Origin: Heracleum sosnowskyi
Lineage: Eukaryota; Streptophyta; Magnoliopsida; Apiales; Apiaceae
Length of the DNA: 64,000 nucleotides
Assembly: GCA_030848705.1 (NCBI GenBank)
Contig: CM061237.1
Coordinates: forward strand, 84,873,910-84,937,909
Direction: 5' to 3'
Each line of letters begins with the position of its first letter. Position 1 is the stretch's first letter. Shown here piece by piece: positions 45,201 through 57,338 of the stretch. The position numbers and the translations under genes were made by a program. The notes under the pieces are model-generated. The model worked only from the letters and a program-made list of their open reading frames with translations, was not told where the DNA came from and did not search any database.

Positions 45201-46007
45201 CTACACTAACAGGTTAGAAGAAGTTACCTCAATGATGGGCAGATACACCACTGGGACATCACCATTGTGGTTAAGTCTCAGGAAATCTGTCAGAACCCTC
45301 TTCTCTTGCACAAAACACTCAAACCTGGAAACAGGGTTAGAGATAACTAATGGTGCTGGACTAACATGGTTATCCAACATCATCAGAAATCTAGCATAAT
45401 AGATATTTTTCTTCCTATTTGTCTTATCACCCAACTTAGCACCAATTTCATATATAAGTTGGGTGCTAAAGTTATAATATCTATCAGTTAGGAGCATGGT
45501 TAAGAGAATCAACATAGAATTAGTTAATGCATCAAAATTACTAATCTTTCCAGAAAAGACTTTAATGAATGCATCAGCTAAGTAACTGTATTCTCTAACC
45601 AAACCTCTCCTAATAATCTTACCCAAATTATCAGTAGGCAATGAGTAGTTTATAGAATTTAGCATGTTAACAATTTCAGTGTTTGTAGGCAAAGCATTAC
45701 AGTTATTTTCAGGAATATGCAGACATGCTTGCAATACATCAGAATTAACTATATACTCATTACCTTGGATGGTGAATTGCAAAGTGCAATTTGTCCCACT
45801 ATACTCACATGAGGTCCAAATCTCCTCGATTATCTCATTGTAGAGTGGTGTAGAGTGAAACATTGCATAGCTCAACTTGCAATTCTTCATGAAGTCCATC
45901 ATTTTGAAGAAGATGTTGTTCGGGCTTTCCTTGACAACAAAGGGGATGAAGTTGTTTTTCTCATAGATAAACCCTCCAGCAGACATAAGCTTGACTATGG
46001 GTGCCAT
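45201..46007 (-). pseudogene. E5 aORF, N-terminal domain, 268 aa
   Basis: ATG 46007 (MAPIVKLMSAGGFIYEKNNF). A globular domain related to those of E2 and E3, with corresponding motifs REYSYLADAFIKVFSGK, LLTDRYYNF, LIYEIGAKLGDK and IYYARFLMMLDNHV. It is intact through the domain; the frame ends at TAG 45201-45203, and the continuation (45165 leftward) is in a different frame, so one small indel lies between. Leu-rich stretches (SMLILLTMLL) sit inside the domain and are not convincing membrane spans. Function unknown. Confidence 0.7.
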
Positions 46008-46548
46008 TATTGAGTGTAGAAAAGCTTCGAACTGAATTGCTTGTTAGAGAGAAGAAGAAAGAAAAGCCTTTGGAATTTTTGAGAACAGGTAAAAAAAAAA
46101 TTAAAGAAAATAGAATTTCTTAAATACTCCCCCAAAAATTCTCAGAAATTAAATCCAATAATCAATGTAAATTACTGGATTGGCTTAAAAATATAACCGT
46201 TACCTTTAAAGTATTACCATGATTTATACTTACAGGGGTGTATGTATAGATCGTGGTAACGGACGTGTCAAATTTCAACGGTTCAGATTAATTGCGCTAA
46301 ATCAACGAATCAGGATTGGGCGGTTAAAGTCCCGTCTTATTTCGTTGATAAAGCTGCGTTTCGTTGATATAAAAGAGCTATCAACGAAACACCCAGAAAA
46401 ATGCTAAGACTGTCAACGAAATGGTTCGTTTCGTTGACATAGTAATTTTGACTTGGACAAAATTTTACTTTTTCCTGAGAAAATTAATTCAGAGAAAAAC
46501 ATGCCAAATTTCTGGCTGCATTTTAACTTGTAAACATCTAAGAAATAA
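46008..46548 (-). promoter_or_regulatory. E5 spacer between pol and aORF with motif cluster and inverted repeat
   Basis: Non-coding. Five exact TTTCGTTGA/TCAACGAAA words in both orientations within 46340-46437. An inverted repeat CCGTTACC (about 46197) / GGTAACGG (about 46255) lies beside it. On the minus strand a TATA-like GTATTTAAG sits roughly 110 bases before the aORF ATG, followed by a CT-rich leader. Confidence 0.5.
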
Positions 46549-47704
46549 TTAAGAGAAATTTAGCATACCTAGCTCACTTACTAATCTTGAGAATGTTGAT
46601 TCATCAAGTGGCTTGGTAAAGATGTCTGCAAGTTGTTGTTCACTTGGAACAAAATGTAACTCCACAGTACCATTCATAACATGTTCTCTAATGAAATGGT
46701 ACTTGATGTCAATGTGCTTGGTCCTTGAATGCTGCACTGGATTCTCAGTAATGGCAATGGAACTAGTGTTGTCACAGAAAATAGGAATTTTCTCAACTCT
46801 TAATCCATAATCAAGTAGTTGATTTTTCATCCATAAAATCTGTGCACAACAACTTCCAGCTGCAATATACTCAGCCTCAGTTGTGGAGGTGGAAACTGAG
46901 TTTTGTTTCTTGCTAAACCATGACACAAGCTTGTTTCCTAGGAATTGACAAGTTCCAGTTGTGCTTTTCCTGTCAATTTTACATCCTGCATAATCTGCAT
47001 CTGAATAACCAATTAGTTCAAAGCCAGATTCTCTAGGATACCAAATGCCAAGGTTTGGTGTTCCTTTGAGATATATGAAAATCCTTTTAATAGCAACTAA
47101 ATGGGATTCCCTAGGATCAGCCTGAAATCTAGCACATAGACATGTAGCAAACATAATATCAGGTCTACTAGCTGTTAAATATAAAAGTGAGCGTACCATG
47201 CCTCTGTAACCTGAAATGCCCACAGATTTTTCCTTAGTATTCAATTCAAGTTTGGTGGCAGTAGGCATGGGAGTTTTGGCAGGAGAGCATTCCAATAAGT
47301 TAAATCTCTTTAATAAATCATGAATATATTTTGTTTGACTAATGAACATGCCTTCATTAACTTGCTTCACTTGAAGACCAAGAAAGTAAGTTAATTCTCC
47401 CATCATGCTCATTTCATATTTACTTTGCATAAGCTTGGCAAACTTTTGACAAAGTTTCACATCTGTAGACCCAAAGATTATGTCATCTACATAAATTTGA
47501 ACAAGTATAGTAGAGCCATTCACAACCATGTGAAAAAGAGTTTTATCTACAGTACCTCTAGTGAAGTGATTCTCAAGGAGGAACTGTGAAAGTGTGTCAT
47601 ACCAGGCTCTAGGTGCTAGTTTCAAACCATAGAGTGCTTTGAGGAGGAAGTATACATATTCTGTAAAGTCATCATCTTCAAAACCAGGAGGTTGACTTAC
47701 ATAC
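46549..47704 (-). pseudogene. pol: E5 pol, reverse transcriptase and RNase H part
   Basis: Open from the sLTR boundary to the natural stop. It covers QPPGF onward, KALYGLKLAPRAWYDTL, the active-site YVDDIIFG, then RNase H (SDADYAGCKIDRKSTTG, STTEAEYIAAGSCCAQ), ending SELGMLNFS. No internal stop. It is a pseudogene only because the upstream part is separated by sLTR and G1. Any start codon read at 47733 lies in the inserted LTR. Confidence 0.9.
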
Positions 47705-49272
47705 TGAAAGTGTTTTGTCCTAAATCCAATCATGTATGATGAGTTAGGAAGAACTTTCTTGTATTCTTATTTGATTTCGTTTATATTAATAAAAGACTTG
47801 TTTTGTTTTTATTACGGGCTTTATCTATTTAAAGTGTTTTTAAATAAGATGTTCCATAGTTTAGAGTAAAGCTTCTAGAATTATAATGAGATTGTAATAG
47901 TGAGATCTAGAAGATGATAACTCTAGACTTAAACAGTTCCTGATCATAGGATAACTAATCGGAAGTTAGTGAATCCGCAAAGATTGGTACATACTATGCT
48001 TGCTCCCTTCAGGAGGATGTCTGTTCTCATAGGCATTTGTGTGGTGACACTATAGCTAGTATGTAGGTGCTTATTAGGGAATAAGTTCACTGAACATGAC
48101 TCGAGTAGTTGGACAACTAATGGAGATTACTCACGTGTCGATAGTTGTTCACTGAGTGATAGTTGTACAAGTGTCCTTAGACTTGAGATCGTTAAAGTTA
48201 TCTTGTATATAATGAACTGTGCTTTGGTTTAGTCCTTAGTCTCAAGGACATCCATTAGGTCTATTCTGGGCATAGGGATTTGTGTATGGAGATAGTTAAC
48301 GTCAATAGAGGATCTACCCCTTCCAGTATAGGAAGTGAATATCCTATGTTATTCTTAGTATGCGAGTTCTGGAATCTCTGGCCAGAGTGAATGAAATTAG
48401 AAAGGAGTTTCTAATTTGCATTAATATGAACTTTGCATTATGAATAAGAAATCATATGATTAAATCTGATAGGCTTGACACGAGTTCCGTGCCTTGTATT
48501 TAATCGGGATATTGTAGGGTAGAAGGAATTGATTGTACTGTAACTAGTCACTGACAGGTTCTTGGTATTCTAAGCAGTGAATTCATATTATCCGGATAGT
48601 CGCGATATGTTGAGAAACATCACTCACGATGTAGAATAAATATAATTAATCAGTTAATTATATTTAATGAATTTTAGAATTCATATAAATAATAAATAAA
48701 AAGTTTATTATTATTTATTTCTACTACCGGCTTAATATTGAACCTACAGGGTCACACCATAAAAAGATTAATTTATTGATGAAGGTATTTTGAGAGAGAA
48801 TAATAATAATGATTAAAATAGTTTTAATTATTATTTAAACATTTTATAAGAGAAAGTGAGGGATTTATATATTAATATATATTGATATATTAAATATACT
48901 AACCCTACTTGAGCCCTATATAAAGGATGAGATGAGATGAGTTAGACACATTTTTTGTTTTTGTGAAAAACCTAGTTGCCTCTCCTTCTTCTTCATCTCT
49001 CTCTGTCTCTCTCAAAAGAAAAAGGAAAACCTCCATTTTTATAAAGCTTCAAGCTTTATAAAAAGCTTCATCGAAGAATTATTCTTGGTGGATACCGGTA
49101 GAGAGCTTCACACTCTGAGAAGCTACTGCTAACGATCATCTCGATTCAAAGCTTCGATTTTTCAAGGTAAGATTTTGATTCCATATCATTTTACAGTTTT
49201 CTATATGTGCGATACATGGTTTTTACGGAATAAATGTTATATCACGCTTCCGCTCATCCGTAAATTCCTTCA
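47705..49272 (+). mobile_element. sLTR: solo LTR inserted in E5 reverse transcriptase
   Basis: 1568 bp, TGAAAGTGTT...TTCCTTCA, flanked by CATAC at 47700-47704 and 49273-49277. No internal genes or second LTR. A TATA box CCTATATAAAGG near 48916 and a downstream CT-rich leader give plus orientation. It splits the codons just before QPPGF. A solo LTR arises by recombination between the two LTRs of a complete insertion. Confidence 0.9.
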
Positions 49273-49539
49273 CATACACCTCCTCTTCCAATTCCCCATT
49301 CAGAAAAGCACTCTTCACATCCATTTGATAGACTTTGAAATTGGCATGGGCTGCATAGGCTAGGAAAATTCTTATTGCTTCTAGTCTTGCAACAGGAGCA
49401 AAGGTTTCATCAAAATCAATTCCTTCTTCCTTTGAATAGCCTTTTTCAACCAATCTAGCCTTGTTCCTTGTGACTATGCCATTTTCATCCATCTTGTTTC
49501 TGAACACCCATTTTGTGCCTATGACACTCCTGTCCTTAG
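49273..49539 (-). pseudogene. pol: E5 pol, fragment of the reverse transcriptase N-terminal part
   Basis: Encodes RNKMDENGIVTRNKARLVEK, then GYSKEEGIDFDETFAPVARL and QMDVKSAFLNGELEEEVYV. It is bounded by sLTR on the left and G1 on the right. Open; in one frame with its neighbours if the insertions were absent. Confidence 0.9.
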
Positions 49540-52500
49540 TGTAATATCCGGGAAAATTACGTGTTATTATGTGATGTGAAATGAAATTTTAATTTCATAT
49601 TAAGAGTTATTAAATGATTTATCTGTTTAAACGTGCTAAGTTATTCGTTAAATGATTGAATATGTGATATTGTGGTGCTATGTGAAATGTGTGGGGAATT
49701 TGAAATTATTTTGAAAAGGGTGTCATACTATTTTATTTTATTTTAATTATCGAAAAGAAAATTTGGATCGTTCCCAAATTATTCGGGAGATTGGTATATC
49801 GTTCGTACCAATATTTCATTCGTTAAAGTAGAAAGTATTCGAAAATATTCGCAATAAAGGTATTTTGGTTCGTATATTTTGAATTAAACGATACTTGTAG
49901 TTATCCGTACTTTATGGATGCTTATCGTCTCGTGAAACGTGTATTCTGCTTTATTAAAGGTTTAAAGCATATATTCTGTTAAATTGTATTTAAAGCGATC
50001 TATCGGATCAGTATCGATCCAAAAATGTCGTTTGGGGTATTATTTTCCGTTTAATATAAAAAGGCAAATCGTACTTTGTTTTGCGTATAATAAAGCTTAA
50101 TTACAGTTAAAAATCTAAAAACCCCTGAAACGTGTTCTTCGTGTTCTTGAGAATCAAACTCAATTTTGAAGGCGTTATCGGAATCCGATTTCGATGTTCT
50201 TGTAACCAAAATGAATCTCTCATCATCCTCTACCTAAATCCATCATCAAAATTCATGTGGGTATGATTTCTGAGTTTTTCTTATTTTTAATTATTTATTT
50301 ATTTTCGAATTATTTATTTAATTTGGGGAAATCTGTGTTTGTGATTGTTCTTGATAATTGATGATATGAATAAGTTGTATGTGTTGTAAGGAGTTTTTTG
50401 ATGATTTTTAATTTGAATTTGGAGTTCGTTTTCGAGCTAATCGGAAATTGTATGTAAGTCGCCGGATTTTTCTTTTAGCCGGAATTTCAGTTTGGTTGAT
50501 CGGTTGCCGTTTGTGTTTATGCCAGTGTGTAGATCGTAGGATTTAGAATCGAACCATGTAAGCCGTTGTGAATTCTGGGTTCGGTTTCTGGTCGCCGGAA
50601 AAACGGCCGCCGTTGCCGCCGGTGACCGGAATCGGTGAAAACTGAGATGTTTCTGCGACGTTTTGGTCTGTTTTTGGCATGGATGTGTTTGTTGTGAAAA
50701 ACCGAACAGAAGCGCTATGGGTTGGTCGAGGTTTGGACGGAATGGAACGATTCCGGCCACCGGACGTCGGCCGGAAACTGGGAAACCCAGTTTCCGGTGG
50801 TGTTCTTGGCCGACCCGTTTTGAGTTCTTGGTGACCCGTTTTCAAAACCCTACCCGACCCGGTTTCGATTCCTAAAAACCCTAATTTCATTTTAGAAAAC
50901 TGTTTCTGGAGTTAATTATTTTAAAATAACTAAAAATAGTTTAAAAATTCTAAAAAAATCATATCTTTGATTTAAAAATACATTTTATTATTCCAAAAAT
51001 TTTATCAATTCATAAATATTTATTTAAATTCGAAAATTGATTAAATTTAATTATTTTAATTATTTTTGATTAATAATTAATTAATTTAATTAATTGATTA
51101 ATTCTTTTAATCAGTTAATTCTTAATAATTAATTATTAATTAGATTTAATTAATTAAAATTAAGTTTAATTATTTTCTAGCTTGGTTCATTTATTTAAAA
51201 ATAGTTTGAGCATTTAAAGAGTGTCAATTAATTTTATTAATTGATTTATTTGTATTTCAAATACATATATTGGATTTAAAAATCCGATTTTTGATTTAAA
51301 AATTGTTTGTGGCTTATTTAAATTCAAATAAGCTTCGTGTGATGTTTTAAACATAAGTTATAAGTGCTATATGGTTTGTATGAGTTGTGTAATGTGTTTT
51401 ATAGTCTGTGTATGCCCGTACTAGGGCTAGTGTCTGAGTTTTAAATATCGTAAATTAGACCGGGCGTCCAATACGTAACCGGTTACTTGTTTAAATGTGT
51501 TATGTGAATGATGTGAATTATCTGTTGTGGAGTCATGCATGCGAATAAATTGTGTTGAGACTTGTTTGAGTATTTGGTCGTGTCTAATATCATCACGAGG
51601 GGTAGTTGGGATAGAAATTTGTCGGTTATGTTAGAAAGTGAGATTTACGAGGCCGTTGACTTAGATGTTGACTTTTATAGTATGGGGAGTTTCGTCAAGC
51701 GAGTTACGAGGATTACTTGTATAGTTAGTTGTGATCATTCTATCAATTGAAATGTGGTTGTCTGTGCAACAGAGGCTATTGGACGAGACGAGTCAGATTA
51801 TCGAAGTTAAGTTACAATCGTTTATGGAATGTGAAATCATACGTTGAAGACTAAGTACTGTCTCATGTTTGACTATCGAGGCTGGCACGTGGATTCAAAA
51901 TGGTAAAAGCATACTAGTGGTATTCGCAAGAGCGTTAAAGCAAAGAAGGACGGAGGTAGAGAATCGTGCGACAAGACAGAATAAGGAGGAAATCGTATTG
52001 TTTCAGCGTTACGAAATAGCTAAGGACCAGAGGCAAGTGTTTATACCCTTGCTTATTAATTAAGGGATATTATCTTGAATTATTAGTTTGCATGTTGAAT
52101 GCTTATTACTGAATTTTCAAATGTTGATTTCTTTGCATTGAATTGCAAGTATGTTATTTAATCTCGTAAATTGACGAGTACTCTTTTATACCTTTTGAGT
52201 TTAGATTCATATTTTCATATTGATTGGAAAGATATACTTATTATATTGAAAAGTTTGAAGAGATAATTATGGGCCGTATACTAAGGCTTTCTTTTAAAAG
52301 ACATGATTTTAAAACATTAGGTTGGAATATTGCCAACCCTAGATGAGTGGGAACTTGTGAACCCTATGTTGAAAATGTTATTTTAAATTCCGAAGTTGTG
52401 GTACTTGTTCTACAAGTATTCCATTTTTCCATCCTGCACCCTTGCAAGTATTATTATCATTTCTTGTTAATGCGATCATCTGATCCATTCCCTGATTCGA

Positions 52501-54434
52501 ATTCATTTATGTTGTGCATGATTTAGTTTACTTCCTTCAAATACGAGGCTTATCTATTATAAGTATATGTTCGAAGGACTTGAACTATTTCTGTCAGAAG
52601 TTCATAAACCCTTGTTTTCTTCATTTATAAACTTCACCCTGAATTTTTCTTAAACTTGAACTTGACTTTCTTGTCACTTACCAGATTGTTGAATCTTAAC
52701 TAATTCTTCCATGATGTGATAATTTGAACTGTTGAGGCCATCTAGAGCCTGTTCTTTGAACCCTATTCTATATTGAGTTGTTACAAATTCTGTTGATATC
52801 ATAATGCATGTTTCATATCAGACTAAATCTTGTTGAGCATGTCATTGTTTATTCTTCATTATATCCCAGTTGTTACATCGAACTCGTCGATGCTTATTAT
52901 ATTGTCACTTTTCATATGCACCTCCCCATATTGTGTCGATCTCGTCGATACTAGATTATATTGTTATTCCTTAATGGATTCTTCATAATTGAACTGTTTC
53001 CTGGAACGTGAGTTTTCCAGCAATTGTTGTATTAGGTTGTCGATTCTTCCGACACCTGATTGTCGAAGGAAGGTTGTCAATTGTTCTGACACCTGACGTA
53101 TATATATATAATATAGGATTGGAATGTTTTTAAATGGGACCAGTAATTGGTCGGGCCATATTTATGGTCGGAATAAATTAAGGCCCAGATTGGCCTAGGA
53201 TCCAGTAGAGGACTTTGCTATAAGCAAGTCCGGGGTTGATGCGTGGCTGGCCAGCAGCACAACCTTTGATTTGATAAATGTTAAAAATCCAATTCTAATA
53301 TTAATTCTTATTTCTGGGATGAGTTACATCCATATGTTTTGTACTTGTGAGTTATGACCTGATATTCAGGTTTATTCGTTGCGTAAAATTGTTGGTTGTT
53401 GATTAATAAATGGTGGTTTCAATCTTTCTGAAATCACTTACTCTTAATTCATTTGGATTCCAAATAGTCGAAATCCACTTCCGTGATTCCATTGGCAGTC
53501 GTGAGATATCTATCTTGATGAGTTTTATTCATACCGCATATCTAGTCGGTACCATGTTGAAGTATTGAAGTGCGTTCTTTATTCCTTGACCGAGCGTGTT
53601 GGCTCATTCTTACCCCTTGATTATTCTAACCTTCCGGAGTTGTTGGTTTCAGAAAATGTTGTGAATAGATCTGTTATCTTCAAAACTAGTATTTTGGTAC
53701 AAACTATGGTCTTGAAGACGTATGAGTTATATTTATTTCATATTTTCTACTTACTATTGTAGTTATTGTTGATTCGGTCGCCGTAACGACCAATATAAAT
53801 CTTTTTGTGTTTTAAACTATTCAATTGCGAGAAGAAGAATGAGAAATTGTGGTAAATTACCAAACTTGATTTGAAAATATTAGAGATTACAAATGTTTAA
53901 GCCAAAGGCTTGTTTATTTGAAAATCCAAAGTTTATTTTGGAAACCTTTCGTATTATATTTAATAATGCGATTGCTGAGCAATTCATTCGCTCATACTTG
54001 TTTTATTTATATATATTTTAGCCTGCCAAAAAGAAGGTGTATTGGCGAGAGTTGTCCGCGTAGCTGATCAGAGATGGGGAAAGATATTAGCGTAAAGACG
54101 TTTTGATCCAGAGCATTGGAGCTAGTGAGAGGTTTTGTATATAGATGTTTTCTATTGAATAATATATTTTATAAGATTAGTTGCCGGTATACTTCTTATC
54201 GAAGTTATACTAGTGTATTAGAATTTGTGTAAAGAGAATGGTTGTAAAGAAGAAAGATTGTTTGTAATGAAATTTGGATTCTTGTTTCTAGCACTATAAC
54301 CTTTAAAGATTCTTGGTAGAGTTGGGGTCACAAATATTATTATTATTGTGTTGATTTTATATTGAACAGGTTGTTTGGATTAAGAGTGCAGTGTGACGAC
54401 CAAATCCTTTGACCCCGGATTTGGGGGCGTTACA
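49540..54434 (+). repeat. G1 5' LTR
   Basis: 4895 bp. TATA-like AATATAAAAAGG at about 50056. A GC-rich block (about 50560-50870) followed by an AT-rich block (about 50900-51180). The short open frames inside (for example 51869-52063 plus, 50543-50890 minus) recur in the other LTR and are not taken as genes. Confidence 0.93.
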
Positions 54435-54435
54435 G

Positions 54436-54448
54436 TTGGTATCAGAGC
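54436..54448 (+). other. G1 primer-binding site (initiator Met tRNA)
   Basis: TTGGTATCAGAGC one base after the LTR end. Confidence 0.92.
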
Positions 54449-54697
54449 AAGGGTTATAGTAAAACTAGAAACGAGAGTGTGTGGGAGTGTATATAGTTAT
54501 ATAAGGAACGTCAGAGCTCATTTAGAGTTCGTATTGGACTATTGGATATAGTACCGCTGAGTGAGTTGAGATGGAGGTATTTGATTGAGATAGTTGTGCT
54601 GAAATGGATAGAACTTCTTGCGTTTGTAGACGTCTATGGCGGAATCTTCGAGGACTATTACGAGTCGACGACGACGTACGATATTGATAACCTTTCG

Positions 54698-54784
54698 ACG
54701 TGGAAAAGAAGGGCTGAAATCGAATAACGTGGAAAAGAAGGGCTGAAATCGAATAACGTGGAGAAGAAGGGCTGAAATCGAATA
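54698..54784. repeat. 29-bp tandem repeat, three copies
   Basis: Unit starts ACGTGGAAAAGAAGGGCTGA and ends AATCGAATA. Copies at 54698, 54727 and 54756, nearly identical. It lies in the G1 leader where gag would start. Confidence 0.9.
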
Positions 54785-56699
54785 ACGAGCTATCGAAGGA
54801 GTCGACGGAGGAGTCATATGTGAAGACCTTGGTAATACCTTCCCATCCTAAGGAAATATTTGACATTTCTTTAAGCGAAGCTGTGTTGGTGAATATATTC
54901 CACCTTTTGACCTTGTACTTGATACTTTTGATCAATCATGATTGCAATTGCATCAGAGGTTGTTGTGACATCTATTTCAAATTTGTGAAGCCTGTTGAAA
55001 ATATGTTATTTAAATTCCAACTCCTTCATTCTTCCGGAGTGGATAACTCTATTTGTGATGTAACACTATTTGTTGATACTTCCTTTCTGGTTGTTCTTTT
55101 TTTTTTTTGAAATGACACCTTTGGAATTTATTCAATTTCAATCCAAGGTGTGTATTTGAGATTTCTTATCGAGAGGTCTTGGTTGTTATTTTGACCGTAA
55201 ATTTCTTTCATGTTTCACTACTCCAACTGAGACAAACAACCCTATTTATAGGGGACACAAGGACTATCTGTCTATGTGATAGAAGTCTGATGGGACGCCG
55301 TCACTTGTGTGTTGTGCAATACAAGAAGGCTAATTACCTTTAGTACTGTCTTAATGGAGACACACAACATTGAGTTCATGTGATCAAATTGATCTCTCGG
55401 TGATTCTTTTATTTCCAATAATGTTTGCTTTGGAATATGCAGACTTGGTAACCCCAATTGGGGAACATTTGCTATGATACAGAACCTTTTCTCTTCAAAA
55501 TATCATGAATTTTTTTATTTCAAATAATCTGGAAGGTATGCCACCAGGTTGGGAGCAAATTTACCCTACCATAATGAACGAAGAATTTGTGATTGAATTA
55601 CCACGAGCGAAAGCGGATTACGATGCGATTAGAATACTAGTAACATATAACGGAGCCAGTTGTTCTCTCTCTATCGATTAACGTTACGATGTGGAAGAGG
55701 TGAAGTTAGATAATTCAAAAGTTGATTGGAAATTGGGGAAAAATGTGTAATTGTGCTGATGATATCCCATGTTGTGGAAGATGAACATAATAGATTTTTG
55801 TCTCAATGAGAAGAACTTTTAAAATTTGATGATAGGCTAATAATGGAGAATGAGTTGATCTTTGAGTATTTCAGGATTGTATGATATGGTTGCAAGTCTT
55901 TTGCTCACGATAGTTAAGGTAAATCTTGCTAGTCAATGTGGATGTATAGAATGAGAATCAAGATAATGTCGAGTTGATCAAGCTGTTTGGGAAATGAGAT
56001 GGAACCATGGAAAAGGTGTCCTGAGTGTTACTGTGAATGTATCTTCTGAATTATTTAGGAATCAGATGGAGAGCAATTAAGTTATTGGAACTAGGTAGAA
56101 CAATTTTAAAGATATGGGATTAAGTCACCAAGTTGATAAGGAATATTCTCCCAATTGTAAATAGGAAAAGAAGACGAAGAGGTGTTAATAAGGATTTAAA
56201 GACAATGGATGAGGTAATGAGTGATTGTTTTAAACTGAATATTTGTTTGGCACGGAAGGTATGTGATCGTTGAAAGCAGTTGTTAAATATATTGGAGGTA
56301 GATAAAGTTGACCCAAGAATATGGATGGCTGATAGTATGAGTAGAAAAAAAAAAGAGATCAGAGATGTAAATATCTTCGGTACAAGGATTAGAAAGGATA
56401 GAGCTTTAAGGTTATGATAACAAGAGATTAATAAGAAGAAATGACGGAATTAAGGGTTCAACCAGAATTGATTAAAGAGAAAGGGCTACATAAAGGAAAG
56501 AGTTATGGAGAAAGAAATGGAATTCAGTTACAGGAGGGAACGAGAAAGAATAAGGGATAAGAAGGAAATGTAAGGATATATAAGAGGTTTAAAAAGGATA
56601 TTAATGTTGGTGAGTATTTAAGTGCTTGGGATACTAGAAAATGAAGACAGAGTAACAGAGGTATAGTAGACGATTACAACTAAAGAGATTCCTGAATGG
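54785..56699 (+). other. G1 interior without a readable gene
   Basis: No long open frame. Short readable stretches such as ELPRAKADYDAIRILVTYNG (about 55595-55655) may be remnants of protease or reverse transcriptase but cannot be assigned. A T-rich run lies at about 55098-55110. Confidence 0.5.
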
Positions 56700-57325
56700 A
56701 AGTGGAAACATATTAAGATAGACTTTGTAGTAGAGTTGCTAAGGCTTAGAGCTAATCATGATGTTATTTGAGTTATTATTGACCGATTAACGAGAGATAT
56801 TTATTAGATGAATTGGTCCATCTCTAGCTATTTGAATGAGGTAATAGTACGGCATGGAATGACGTGTTCAAATGTATTTGACAGAGATCCGTGACTTAAT
56901 TAAATAATTCAGACAGACTATGGTTGTGTACTAAATTTTTAAGGTAATTGGAAGGACCATTTACCGTTGATTAGATTTTCTTACGATAACAGTTATTATG
57001 ACAATTTTGAACTGCTACCTTATGTCGGTTTACTGCGTGTTAGGAAAGTTGCGTATAAGTTTGCGTACCACTCCATGAGTGGTGTATTCATAGTGTATTT
57101 CATAAAATACGAACCTATAGAGATTTAGTTAAATTGTTCTATGTTGAGTAACCAATTGAGATATTGAGTCAGTATGAGAGAGTGATGAGTAATAGAGGAG
57201 TCAAATTAGTATGAGTATGAGGAGAAATCCTAAGGTTGAAGAGTCAACCTAGGAATTTGAGAATGAGATGTTGGAAAATATCCACCTGTGTTTGCGTAAG
57301 CTGATTCTGGGGACAGAATCCTGTT
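56700..57325 (+). pseudogene. G1 pol remnant: Ty3/Gypsy integrase and C-terminal end
   Basis: Despite many stops the plus strand reads WKHIKIDFVVELLRLRANHD, then VIIDRLTRD, then EVIVRHGMTCSNVFDRDP, then NWKDHLPLIRFSYDNSYYDN. These match, in order, the Gypsy integrase pattern around the first catalytic Asp (MDFV), DRLTK, the second Asp (SDRDP, here FDRDP) and the WD..LPL.EF.YN segment. The tail near 57235-57335 (ENEMLENIHLC) resembles the chromovirus WE.EDDMR..YP ending. Reverse transcriptase and the canonical third catalytic residue are not recognisable. Clearly non-functional; a Tekay/Del-type origin is inferred. Confidence 0.75.
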
Positions 57326-57338
57326 AAGGGGGGAAGGA
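57326..57338 (+). other. G1 polypurine tract
   Basis: AAGGGGGGAAGGA immediately before the 3' LTR. Confidence 0.9.

Noticed and set aside
45201..46007. Envelope-like glycoprotein interpretation of the E5 aORF
   Set aside because: No signal peptide, no convincing transmembrane segment and no cysteine pattern; hydrophobic residues sit inside a domain shared with soluble-looking homologues.
40917..46440. CRISPR-like or satellite array from regularly recurring TTTCGTTGA words in E5
   Set aside because: Spacing is irregular, motifs are 9 bases and lie in coding and LTR contexts of a plant retroelement; not an array.
49175..49363. Plus-strand frame near the right end of the solo LTR
   Set aside because: It crosses the sLTR/E5 junction and reads pol antisense.
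51869..52063. 64-codon frame conserved in both G1 LTRs (also 59666-59860)
   Set aside because: LTRs are about 99% identical, so conservation carries no information; no recognisable domain.
54522..54935. Overlapping minus-strand frames in the G1 leader
   Set aside because: They arise from the 29-bp tandem repeat read antisense; the element is plus-oriented.
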